From Chitinophaga pinensis (GTDB lineage: Bacteria; Bacteroidota; Bacteroidia; NS11-12g; UBA955), in assembly GCA_945888525.1 (NCBI GenBank), contig CAMDAF010000011.1:1-64000 (forward strand): DNA of 64,000 nucleotides, given 5' to 3'. The notes below the pieces were generated by a model. The model saw nothing but the letters and a program-made list of their open reading frames with translations. It had not been told where the DNA came from and ran no database searches. Shown here piece after piece: positions 8,471-16,996 of this stretch (within the stretch, counting starts at the first letter, position 1; each line of letters begins with the position of its first letter). The translations under genes were made by a program, and so were the position numbers.

Positions 8471-8797
8471 ATGAAAAGTCCAATTCAACAATTTATATCT
8501 CAAACTATTGAGGAGATTAAGTTAGGTGTAGATGGTTCTGAATGGCAGTTGCATGATGAAATTGAATTTGAAATTTTAGTGGATGTTGCAGAAAAAACTA
8601 AAGGTGGTTTTGATTTAAAAGTAATTGGTGGATCAAGTGAAACTCAAGGAAATACTGCGCAAAAAGTTAAATTTAAGATTGTCAATGAAAAAATGAGAAT
8701 GAAAAATTCTGCTGCACAAATTAAAGGAGCAGGAAGTTTAATGAAATCAATGTTTCAACCATTAATCGAGCTAGGGAACCAACAAAAGAAAAAGTAA
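8471..8797 (+). CDS. Trypco2-domain protein
   Basis: 108 residues. The N-terminal 75 residues match the trypsin-co-occurring domain pattern: a helix with IEEIKLGV, then beta strands in IEFEILVDVAEKTKGGFD and a VKFKIVNE strand. Such domains occur next to conflict-system proteases and signalling proteins, and their role is not well established. It sits 16 bases after the methyltransferase and two bases before the glycosylase-like gene, so it is co-transcribed with the defence genes. No catalytic residues are visible; it may be an adaptor or sensor. Confidence 0.65.
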   Translation: MKSPIQQFISQTIEEIKLGVDGSEWQLHDEIEFEILVDVAEKTKGGFDLKVIGGSSETQGNTAQKVKFKIVNEKMRMKNSAAQIKGAGSLMKSMFQPLIELGNQQKKK

Positions 8798-8799
8798 CA

Positions 8800-9570
8800 A
8801 TGCCAATATTGCATAAATTTAATGAGTTTGACTTTGGTGATGGTTTTGAAACAACAAATGCCATTTTGACTTCTACTCCATATTTGCCTGAAGTATTAAT
8901 TATTGGAACATTTAACCCTGGAACGCCTAATGCTAATTTTGCAGACTTCTTTTATGGAAGAAATTTTTTCTGGCCTGCATTTAAAAATCTATTTATTCTT
9001 AACCAGCTACAATTACGAACTAGAAGAATACCTAATAGAGGAGGGTTGCCAGATACACTTAATCCCTCATTAGAAGAAATAAAAAACCTATGTACTCAAT
9101 TAAAATTATCTTTTTGTGACTTGATTAGTCAAGTTTTGTTTCACAATAATCCTCGGTATGAAATTTTAAATAACGACAATGTACTTTTCAATCAGCAAGA
9201 GTATAATTTGATTCAAGACGGAAAAAACAAAGGTGTTTTGGGACTGGAAAATTTAAATGCACTGAATCAAGTAGAATGGTCAACTAATCATATAATTTCA
9301 TATTTAGAGAATAATCCACAAATTCACTCAATTTACTTTACACGGAAACCTACCGGGATTTGGGGTGAACAATGGAACACAATTGTTCATCACGATCAAA
9401 TTTCAAATCGGTTATACACAAATATTTTTACTCCATCGGCTCAAGGAAGCCCTGTTTCTCAATCATTAGAACGCCTTTTAAACCACTGGGTACATAATGC
9501 AAATCCTAATTTTGGAAAAATTAATGAGCAATGGTTAACTAATAATGGTGTTCAACTTAATAGATTTTAA
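8800..9570 (+). CDS. Uracil-DNA-glycosylase-superfamily-like protein
   Basis: 256 residues. LIIGTFNPGTP (about 33-43) resembles the first active-site loop of UDG/MUG enzymes, FYGRNFFWPAF (about 51-61) resembles the G-x-x-x-N-x-F-W motif, and NIFTPSAQGS (about 207) resembles the second loop (PSPSPAN in MUG). These suggest a base-excising or base-binding DNA enzyme. Last gene of the defence operon; its end overlaps the end of the convergent ATPase gene by four bases. In this setting it may act on modified phage DNA, but that is inference. Fold confidence is moderate, activity unknown. Confidence 0.55.
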   Translation: MPILHKFNEFDFGDGFETTNAILTSTPYLPEVLIIGTFNPGTPNANFADFFYGRNFFWPAFKNLFILNQLQLRTRRIPNRGGLPDTLNPSLEEIKNLCTQLKLSFCDLISQVLFHNNPRYEILNNDNVLFNQQEYNLIQDGKNKGVLGLENLNALNQVEWSTNHIISYLENNPQIHSIYFTRKPTGIWGEQWNTIVHHDQISNRLYTNIFTPSAQGSPVSQSLERLLNHWVHNANPNFGKINEQWLTNNGVQLNRF

Positions 9571-11168
9571 ATCTCCATTACCCCACCTGCACTGAACCTT
9601 CCAGTTGAAGATGCCTTACCCTTCTCCACTTGTATAATCACATCCACTTCATGCGCATGTTCATTTACACCTTTGAAGTTGCCTTCTTTGGTTGTGTGAT
9701 AAATAAAGATGAAAGATGTGTCCGGGTGCATTTTGCGTAACTGGTCGATAGCATTCACATCCATTCCTGCTTTCGAAACGCTATCAATGAATACGAAGTT
9801 GAATTCTGATAAATTTTCAGGAACCCTGTCTGTGATGAATAAATTTGAGTGCTGCGCTCCCAGGCGTTGAATCTTCTCTTTGAGCGTATAACCAAATCCT
9901 TCCTCTATCGCGCAATACAATACTTTACCATGGTGCGCTGCCAGGTAATTAGCGAAGTCCAGACACATGGTTGACTTACCGGATTTAGGCAAACCATATA
10001 CCATGGCAGTAAATCCTACACTAGGATCACCGATAAGCTCACGGTATTTTCCCTGAAGTCCGATTGTTTGAAATTTCATGGAAAGTAGCTCACCGGAGCT
10101 GACAATCATTCCTTGCTCGTCATCATCGTACCCGTTTAGGCTTTTTTTTTGACTGAATAAGTCTTCCCCCAGGATTCCTAAAAGACCGTTCAATTGAGCT
10201 TTGTTGATGTTCAGAATTGCAGTTTCACCGTCAATGTATGTTTTAAGCGTTGTGTAGGCTTCATTGAGCTTTTCGGCATACTTGTCGTTGCGATTGATTT
10301 TTCCATGCTCTACAGCTTTTTTCATGCGGTTGAATAAGCGTTCTGCTTTGTCCTTCACATCTCGCTTACCATTTAATGAAACGTATGCTTTCAAGAGGGC
10401 TACCGATAACATTCCTTCCTGGCTGTGGGCAATTTCTAAATAACGTTTCAGGTTCTTGCTGTCAATTTTTATTTCAGCCATTTCTCCCATTTTCTCATAG
10501 CAAGTAATTAGCTGTTTTTGCATGAGCTCAATCTCTTTGGCATATTGAGATTCCTTGCCAATCTTCTTTTCAATAATTGCCTTCTGCAATGAGTGAATTA
10601 AGTTCAATACTTGTGCCTGGCTTTTCACTTTGCCGTGCATGGCAGCGTATCGCTTGATAAATTGCACATCGGTATCAATGTGCTCTACATCTTCCGTTTT
10701 ATATTCCGGTTCTGTTTCAGCCTCTACTACTCTCACTAGTGTCATGTCGTTATCTTCGACAAACTCCTTTGCTTCAGCAATTGAATCGAATCGCTCATTA
10801 GCGAACTTTTGGTCAGTTTTTAAGTCCCACACAATGAACTTTGTCGATCCTTTAGATGCCGGACGAATCTCAACACGAAGTCCTTTGTAGTTTTTAGGTT
10901 CAGGGACTACCGTTGGAGCTACTATTTCTGTTTTCGTTTTACTCGGTAAACTTGGAGCTTTTGTAGCCTTTGGTGTTTTGTCTAGGTACTCATCGAGCTT
11001 ATGAAAAAAGGCATCTACCACTCGTTTGATATTCTCGTTTGAGTTGTAGGCAGCCCAGTTATTTTGGCTAGCTCCTTGTACTAATTTATGACCTTTGGCA
11101 AGTGCTTCGGGAAGGTTGTCCCAATCAATGTTCTGTGCTTTTTGAAAGTAGTTGTTTGTATTTAGCAT
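9567..11168 (-). CDS. RecA-like P-loop ATPase closing the 20-kb operon
   Basis: 533 residues. An N-terminal small domain (about 92-150, a WGR- or SH3-like beta segment with IRPASKGSTKFIVWDLKT) is followed by a helical middle. A RecA-type ATPase core lies at the C-terminus with Walker A YGLPKSGKST near 391, Walker B FNFVFIDSVSKAG, and a conserved His in YHTTKEG. It resembles RadA/DnaB-type ATPases rather than terminases or FtsK-type packaging motors. It is the last gene of the operon, three bases after the helicase. Possible roles: recombination, replication, or DNA packaging. An A9 run lies inside it at 10142-10150 but does not break the frame. Confidence 0.75.
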   Translation of the reverse strand: MLNTNNYFQKAQNIDWDNLPEALAKGHKLVQGASQNNWAAYNSNENIKRVVDAFFHKLDEYLDKTPKATKAPSLPSKTKTEIVAPTVVPEPKNYKGLRVEIRPASKGSTKFIVWDLKTDQKFANERFDSIAEAKEFVEDNDMTLVRVVEAETEPEYKTEDVEHIDTDVQFIKRYAAMHGKVKSQAQVLNLIHSLQKAIIEKKIGKESQYAKEIELMQKQLITCYEKMGEMAEIKIDSKNLKRYLEIAHSQEGMLSVALLKAYVSLNGKRDVKDKAERLFNRMKKAVEHGKINRNDKYAEKLNEAYTTLKTYIDGETAILNINKAQLNGLLGILGEDLFSQKKSLNGYDDDEQGMIVSSGELLSMKFQTIGLQGKYRELIGDPSVGFTAMVYGLPKSGKSTMCLDFANYLAAHHGKVLYCAIEEGFGYTLKEKIQRLGAQHSNLFITDRVPENLSEFNFVFIDSVSKAGMDVNAIDQLRKMHPDTSFIFIYHTTKEGNFKGVNEHAHEVDVIIQVEKGKASSTGRFSAGGVMEI

Positions 11169-11171
11169 GAC

Positions 11172-14100
11172 TTAAAAGTTTATGAGTTCTAATTCGATTT
11201 CTAGTGCAAGAGCTTCAAGCTCTAGTTCACTGGTATTGATAATTTCTGTTGCTGTAGCCGGAACCAAGTTAGTTCGGTACTCTAGGAGATAATTCAGCGT
11301 TTCAAATTCCTTAGCTCTGCTTTCGGCACTTCTTCCCTCTACCTGTAAAGCGGATTTCTTAGCTTGGATTTCTTGGCGTAATTCAGCCCATTTAGGCGAA
11401 TTCTGCTCACCTTTGAAGGTTTCTGCTTGGGCTTGGATAGATTGCTTCTCAGCCTCGTATTGAGCCATTACTGGGCTTAAATCGCTATTTAGGGAATAAC
11501 CCCTAGGTTTTAGTAGTGTGCGCTCGGTTTTACGCACTTTTGAGACGTATTCCTTGAAATAGCTCACATAATACCGGTTCGGGAAATAAACCCCTAAAAC
11601 AGCATAAGAACTATCAATTTTACGACCTAGAGCAATGATGTCCTTATCCTGTCTGTCGGTGGCATTAAGTACAGCCTCGACTTCCTCTTTGAGCTCCTTG
11701 GCTTTTTTAATCTGTTTGTTTTCAAATTCACCATCTTCATTCACTTGTGGCGTTTGCTCGAAGTATTTTGATGCAAGTAAGGAGGTATGGAAATTCTTAA
11801 TCGCCTCAATAGATTTTTCCCGATACGTATTGTAATCCTTAATATCGCCTTGGACTTCCTTTAGGGTTTCAATGGCAAGCGTTACTTTTTTGTACTCGCG
11901 GTTGAGCTGCTCTTTGGCTTGGTCAAAGAACATTTGAACCAGTCTATCTACATCGGTAATAAGAGCTAGTTTAATTTCTTCAGGATCCATACTCTCTAAA
12001 TCGAGCACGTTACCTCGGTCACCACGGAACCAAATATCATTGATACGTGAGGTTTTTTCTTCAAGCTTTTGGAATACGAAAACATCCATAGAATCTTGAA
12101 CCAGTGGCATTACAATGCGCACATATTGGAACTGATTGCCCTGTCTCCAAATACGACCTTCAAGCTGACGAATATCGGTTGGATTCCATTCCGGATAACA
12201 ATTGTAAATAACCGTACCACGTTTTTGCAAATCAATTCCTTCTCGAATTGTCGCTGTTCCTATAATGATTTTCACTACTCCGTCTAGGAAAGCTTCTTTT
12301 ATTGTTTCCTTGCGAGTGTCGTTAATTTCAGAGGAGATGATTTCTACTTCATCTACTTTGGTTTTATCATACATCACGCCACGCTTGTATCCAATTTCAT
12401 TCTCCAGGTACTCTTTTATCAAAGGGAAAAACTGTTTACCTCGGTTCATGTAAATCACCTGACCGCTTGGCGTTTCACCATGAGTTTCATGCCAGTCTTT
12501 TACGGACTTTATACAATCCATTACATAGGCAATCTTTGGACTTTCTTGAACGAACTCTTTGTAATTCTCCGGTGTGCCGTTGAGCAAATACGGAGACAAA
12601 GCATTATCCAAACTATACGCCAGGGCACGGAACAAATTACCCATGTCTAATTTTCCTTGCGTTGATTTCTTGGCCATGGCTACAATGCCGTTTTGATTCT
12701 CACGCTGCTTTGGTGTCATGTTGATATAAGTGAGCACCTGTTTGCCTTGTGGTAACCTTTCTTTGGCGTTATCAAAGCTGTAAAGTAAAGGCAAGTTGAT
12801 TTTTTTCGGTCGTTGAACACCTGCTTCTTCGCCAGTCTTGTAAAGAATATGATTGTAGATAAGCTTTTGTAAAATCCTTCGATTGGTGAAGCTTTTAATC
12901 ACTTCCTTCTCCACAATTTCCTCTTTGTAGTTGGCTGTCCACTCAACAGTTGGAAGCACGAACAAATCAAAGAACGTGTCCAGGTTTACAATGCCGTTAT
13001 CACGCAGCGAATCATACGCCACAAGCGAAAGCATTGAATAAATCTCCAGTGGTGAATTACTAAATGGCGTTGCCGTTAGCAGCATCGTATTCCGTCCAAA
13101 CTTTCGCTGAATGAAACTTAAAATCAAAAAGGCTTTCTGTCCAGTTTCAGAGGTAGCGGATTGAATATTGTAACGTTTGTTTCCTTCATCATCACTTTTC
13201 ACCTGGCTAAATACATTCTTACATCGGTGCGCTTCATCCACAACTGCATAATCAAAACCTAGTACATCAATGTCGGCAATTGAGTTTTTCAAACCCACTC
13301 CGATCATCTCCCGAAACTTTTGATATTCGATTTCTTTATCTCGGCTTGATTTCTCTTTGCTTTGTCCAAGAATATTAACAAGCTCAGTAAATAGCTCATC
13401 TGAAACTGAGGTTCCAAATCCTAACCGCTTGAACCCTTCATAAGTAACCATGGTAATGGACTTTTCAGGAACGGCTTTGTTTAGGTTGATTTTATCTACA
13501 ATGTCGGTTCCCATATTGTACCAATCATTCACTGTAATTCCAGTATGAGATAGTACCCCTGAAACAAACTCTCCTGTCTTTTTATCTGTGTAACCGATGA
13601 TTTCATTCATCCACTTTTTGTAGGTCGGTTTAGGTACTACTACAAGTGGACGTTTGCATTTACCGGAATACAGATTGTGCGCTAGGTTTACAATGGCGGT
13701 CATTGTTTTACCAACGCCTACGTCAAAGGCATTGATACCCGATCCCATTGCTTCCATAAAGGCTACACCTTCACGCTGAATGTCGGTTATTTGTAGAATT
13801 CCTGATTTGAACCGAGCAGAACACTCAAAGCCAATTGGAACTTTTGAATAGTTAATATCGGATTGTCCGTTATACAAACGGTTCCAGGCATAGTTCAAAC
13901 GCAGCTGGTCTTCAAATGCCAATACCTCATGTAAGAATTTAGAGAATAGCTTTTCGCCCTCGATTCGTGCATTGGCTTTGAGTTCAGCCTTTTCTTCTTT
14001 GGTGAGTTTATCATCTCGAAGCGCACGGTTAGCGATGTAGTAATCAGCAATATCAATGGCAGAACTTTTTTCAAAATCTGTGTCGTTATTGAGGGTAAAC

Positions 14101-14843
14101 AACCACTTTACAAACAAGTGTTGCAAAGTGTATTTCGTTTCTCCATCAAAACGCACATTGAGTTTCTCCCGGTCTTTTTTGCGTTCAATCTTACCGTTAA
14201 CCTTTTTTAGTTCTTCAGCATTTTCCAAGTCCATGAACTCCTCACGAACCATGGTCACGTAAAATAAATTGGGATCAATAGCAAAATCAGAAATAGCAGT
14301 AATTATCGGGCGTTCCTTTTCATCCGGATTCTCCACAGTAAGCAGTTCGGGCTTAGCTTTTTCAATTACCTCTTTGTGATGCTCATATACCTCAATGCCA
14401 AAATGCTTTTCAATTTCTTCTTTATCGTTTTCAAGCTGCACCAATCGGTCATACATATTGCCATAGGTGTACATGGGAAATGGCATTAGCTCTCCTGCAT
14501 GATAGCACATTGCACCTTGTTTTACTAAGTCAAAGAGTTGTTCCTCCAGGGCTTTTCCTGTTCCTTTTAGGTAGTACTTCTCCCAACCGTTCATAGGCAC
14601 GCCTAGTTTTCGCTTGTACCATATCCAGGCTTTAATTTCAGGCTCCGTGATGCCTTTGTTGTATTTGGCTACTACCTCTGAAAAGGATAGCTTTTTACTG
14701 TCGGCATCGCCCAGTCCTTGAAGCTCCGTGGCTTGTTTTAAAATGCGTTCAACAATATGAGAGTTTCCTCGAACCCTTGTTGAAGTGTATGGGTTAAGTG
14801 TACCCAACTGATGTATAGTAGAAATGCCTGATAAATAGCTCAT
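11172..14843 (-). CDS. SNF2-like helicase, DarB-type anti-restriction candidate
   Basis: 1223 residues. An SF2 helicase core: DVGVGKTMTAI (motif I, near 376), VVDEAHRCKN (motif II, near 540), TATPFSNSPLEIY, then the second RecA domain with GTATIREGIDLQKRG and QLEGRIWRQGNQ (motifs V and VI, near 865-905). A long helical C-terminus follows, ending in LELEALALEIELELINF. Together with the adjacent N6-methyltransferase it resembles a split version of phage P1 DarB, which enters the host with phage DNA and blocks restriction. Start overlaps the previous stop (ATGA). Its C-terminal tail is shared with neighbouring proteins. Confidence 0.8.
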   Translation of the reverse strand: MSYLSGISTIHQLGTLNPYTSTRVRGNSHIVERILKQATELQGLGDADSKKLSFSEVVAKYNKGITEPEIKAWIWYKRKLGVPMNGWEKYYLKGTGKALEEQLFDLVKQGAMCYHAGELMPFPMYTYGNMYDRLVQLENDKEEIEKHFGIEVYEHHKEVIEKAKPELLTVENPDEKERPIITAISDFAIDPNLFYVTMVREEFMDLENAEELKKVNGKIERKKDREKLNVRFDGETKYTLQHLFVKWLFTLNNDTDFEKSSAIDIADYYIANRALRDDKLTKEEKAELKANARIEGEKLFSKFLHEVLAFEDQLRLNYAWNRLYNGQSDINYSKVPIGFECSARFKSGILQITDIQREGVAFMEAMGSGINAFDVGVGKTMTAIVNLAHNLYSGKCKRPLVVVPKPTYKKWMNEIIGYTDKKTGEFVSGVLSHTGITVNDWYNMGTDIVDKINLNKAVPEKSITMVTYEGFKRLGFGTSVSDELFTELVNILGQSKEKSSRDKEIEYQKFREMIGVGLKNSIADIDVLGFDYAVVDEAHRCKNVFSQVKSDDEGNKRYNIQSATSETGQKAFLILSFIQRKFGRNTMLLTATPFSNSPLEIYSMLSLVAYDSLRDNGIVNLDTFFDLFVLPTVEWTANYKEEIVEKEVIKSFTNRRILQKLIYNHILYKTGEEAGVQRPKKINLPLLYSFDNAKERLPQGKQVLTYINMTPKQRENQNGIVAMAKKSTQGKLDMGNLFRALAYSLDNALSPYLLNGTPENYKEFVQESPKIAYVMDCIKSVKDWHETHGETPSGQVIYMNRGKQFFPLIKEYLENEIGYKRGVMYDKTKVDEVEIISSEINDTRKETIKEAFLDGVVKIIIGTATIREGIDLQKRGTVIYNCYPEWNPTDIRQLEGRIWRQGNQFQYVRIVMPLVQDSMDVFVFQKLEEKTSRINDIWFRGDRGNVLDLESMDPEEIKLALITDVDRLVQMFFDQAKEQLNREYKKVTLAIETLKEVQGDIKDYNTYREKSIEAIKNFHTSLLASKYFEQTPQVNEDGEFENKQIKKAKELKEEVEAVLNATDRQDKDIIALGRKIDSSYAVLGVYFPNRYYVSYFKEYVSKVRKTERTLLKPRGYSLNSDLSPVMAQYEAEKQSIQAQAETFKGEQNSPKWAELRQEIQAKKSALQVEGRSAESRAKEFETLNYLLEYRTNLVPATATEIINTSELELEALALEIELELINF

Positions 14844-15490
14844 AGCGTTCTTAATTTAAGTTCGTATTCAAGTGCCAGTGCTTCGATTTCTAGCGTTGCA
14901 ATAGCTGACACACTACCTGGATTCGCACGCATAAATTCCAAAGCATGGGAATTAGCGTCTTGTATGTAGCGATAATTATTGTTCTCCAATAAAAAGTCTC
15001 CATTTTGTATTTGAAAATTGTAATCCACTCCATGAGAGAAGATTTGGATCTTGTATGTTCCGCAGCGATAGTCCACAGCGAAGTCTTCGTTTGGCTCGAA
15101 GTAGTCAATGTACCAATCACCTGGCAAATCAAAAATCAATTGCTTGTCGCCAGTTCCATGTTGAATGGTATTTACAATAAATGTTTTATCGCCCTTAATG
15201 GTGATTGGAAATTCTCTACTTGTTGTAATCACCTGCTCACCGCATACCTTTTCTGGAAAGAGAGCAAACCAGGTGTTGAATGTGCAAAGCTCCGTGAAGG
15301 TCAATGGTTCATTGGAATAGTCCTTTTGTTTGAGATAAACATTTGCTATGTCTTGCTCTTTATATCCTGCAGGCATCACTCCATTTCGCAGCAGTGCTGC
15401 ATTGAACTCTTTAGATTCAATCTTTGTGAGCATATCCCGATACATATCGATTCGGGCACGGTAATATCTTGGTTGTTCGCTATAATACAT
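14840..15490 (-). CDS. Unrecognised protein with the shared LEIEALALE tail
   Basis: If started at the ATG at 15490 (MYYSEQPRYY, an 11-base overlap with the methyltransferase end), this is a 216-residue protein. The frame is open further upstream to 15898 and that extension also looks meaningful (see findings). It has a helical start, a beta-rich middle (ITIKGDKTFIVNTIQ, IDYFEPNEDFAVDYRCGTYK), and ends in ATLEIEALALEYELKLRTL, close to the end of the helicase encoded next. I recognise no family. Its place between methyltransferase and helicase suggests an anti-restriction or particle-loaded protein. Confidence 0.6.
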   Translation of the reverse strand: MYYSEQPRYYRARIDMYRDMLTKIESKEFNAALLRNGVMPAGYKEQDIANVYLKQKDYSNEPLTFTELCTFNTWFALFPEKVCGEQVITTSREFPITIKGDKTFIVNTIQHGTGDKQLIFDLPGDWYIDYFEPNEDFAVDYRCGTYKIQIFSHGVDYNFQIQNGDFLLENNNYRYIQDANSHALEFMRANPGSVSAIATLEIEALALEYELKLRTL

Positions 15491-16238
15491 CTCTTTCGTG
15501 TTGTTTAATCCTTGTAAAGATGAATTCTGCGATATCTGGTACGATTGCGTTTCCAAGTCCTTTGATACGTTGAGCATCGTCCAGTTTTCGGGATACCCCA
15601 TCATGTATTCCAAAAGATTTGGGCAAAGTCTTTTTTTTGTTATTCCTGCATATTGTTCTGCTAGATTCCCATTTTGGTGATTGTGAAATCGTTTCCCTAA
15701 ACTCGCTGCTGAAAATGATGCCCTCGTTTGACCGTCCGAAGCCGATGGGGTAAGCCACAATCCAAAGTCTTTTGCGAAGGTGGGGTGCGCCAAATTCGGC
15801 AGCAGATATAATTGTCCATTCCGCATCATACCCGATGACGGCAAGGTCATATAAGACCTTTTCAAACCCTTTTTTTGTGAGAGCTGGGACATTTTCAATT
15901 ACAACATATTTGGGTTTAACTTCTTCAATAATTCGAGCAAACTCACTCCACAATCCACTTCGTTTACCTTTGATTCCATTTGCTTTAAATTGATGATTTG
16001 AACTCCATGTTTTGGCATTTGAAATATCTTGACATGGGAAACCACCTGATAGAACATCAACATAAGGAGGACTTGAAAGCTCAACAATGTCATCATAGAT
16101 TTTATCATGGTTGAAATTATTTCGCAGAATTGATTGACAATACAAGTCAATCTCACAGCACCAAATGTTATTAAAGCCAACATTTTGTGCTGCAAGGTCA
16201 AAACCTCCAATACCGCTGAATAAACTTCCATGTTTCAT
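15480..16238 (-). CDS. Phage-type C5-cytosine DNA methyltransferase
   Basis: 252 residues, shorter than many bacterial enzymes but complete in motifs: SLFSGIGGFDLAA (motif I, 5-17), GGFPCQDIS with catalytic Cys69, ENVPAL (115-120), GAPHLRKRLWIVAYP (motif VIII), and IKGLGNAIVPDIAEFIF (motif X). The target-recognition region is very short. Start overlaps the radC stop (TAATG). It probably modifies the element's DNA to escape host restriction. The last 400 bases overlap a second open frame. It is distinct from the methyltransferase at 7345 in the defence cassette. Confidence 0.9.
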   Translation of the reverse strand: MKHGSLFSGIGGFDLAAQNVGFNNIWCCEIDLYCQSILRNNFNHDKIYDDIVELSSPPYVDVLSGGFPCQDISNAKTWSSNHQFKANGIKGKRSGLWSEFARIIEEVKPKYVVIENVPALTKKGFEKVLYDLAVIGYDAEWTIISAAEFGAPHLRKRLWIVAYPIGFGRSNEGIIFSSEFRETISQSPKWESSRTICRNNKKKTLPKSFGIHDGVSRKLDDAQRIKGLGNAIVPDIAEFIFTRIKQHERDVL

Positions 16239-16996
16239 TAAATCATTTGATATTCAGATTCTAGTAATGGAATAACTGCCGCAGGAACCATTTGGTCATG
16301 CAGCACTTTATGAATAACAAGTTGCTCTACCTGCTCATAGCCTTGTGGTGATTGCATCATGGCATAGAGATTTGGAGCATTAGCCTCCGTCACTCTTTTG
16401 AGTTGCTTTAATATTTCATCACGCAACTTTAGTTCTATTGCATTTGGAATAGTGCTTGAACCACTTAGGGAAGATTCTGCACTTTCAGCAAACGAGTAAT
16501 ACCCTTGACTAGTAACAATGATATGGTCAAGTAATGCGATGTCAAAAAGCTTCAAAGCTGATTTGATTCTTCGGGTAAGTTGACGATCTGCCTCTGACGG
16601 TTTTAGATTTCCGCTAGGGTGATTATGCGATATAATCACTGACTTCGCAAGTGTTTTTAGCGCAACCGCAGCAACAATTTCAACATCTACCATGGTGGCA
16701 TTAATCGTACCTGTTGAATGATGATAGTAGCCAATGATTTTATTGGCTTGGTTCAAATAAATGGCAATGAAATGTTCTTGAATTTCTATACCCTTTAATA
16801 TTCGGTCTTTGAGAAAATCAAATACATCCTTTGAACTTGTAACTTGACCAAAGAAGTAAGCCTCGGTATTGAATGTAACTTCAATTTCACGAATCTTAAA
16901 CTGAGCATCTAGTTCATCTAATTGGGTTTCTAGGTCAGCATAGCTGCTTTTGTCAAAAACCATTTGAGGCGTTATGGGTGCAGTGGAATAGCTCAT
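16238..16996 (-). CDS. radC: RadC/JAB-domain protein
   Basis: 252 residues. The JAB1/MPN metal-binding motif is intact: H124 and H126 in SHNHPSGNLKPSEAD with D137, and a glutamate upstream. RadC proteins are common in mobile elements of Bacteroidota; their biochemical role is uncertain, and DNA repair has been proposed and disputed. An N-terminal extension of about 50 residues and a C-terminal extension of about 80 residues flank the domain. The end (MVPAAVIPLLESEYQMI) resembles the tails of the helicase and the 216-residue protein. Start and stop are coupled to neighbours (TAATG). Confidence 0.85.
   Translation of the reverse strand: MSYSTAPITPQMVFDKSSYADLETQLDELDAQFKIREIEVTFNTEAYFFGQVTSSKDVFDFLKDRILKGIEIQEHFIAIYLNQANKIIGYYHHSTGTINATMVDVEIVAAVALKTLAKSVIISHNHPSGNLKPSEADRQLTRRIKSALKLFDIALLDHIIVTSQGYYSFAESAESSLSGSSTIPNAIELKLRDEILKQLKRVTEANAPNLYAMMQSPQGYEQVEQLVIHKVLHDQMVPAAVIPLLESEYQMI

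Noticed and set aside
10142-10150. A9 run in the P-loop ATPase gene as a third slippage site
   Set aside because: The zero frame continues to the ATPase motifs, and a shift would truncate the protein; no alternative product is evident.
9567-11168. Large terminase or FtsK-type packaging ATPase
   Set aside because: The Walker region matches RecA/RadA-type ATPases, and no nuclease domain or FtsK motif is visible. Packaging remains only a possibility.
15005-15508. Plus-strand open frame of 167 codons
   Set aside because: It is antisense to the 216-residue protein of the operon and has no motif or promoter.
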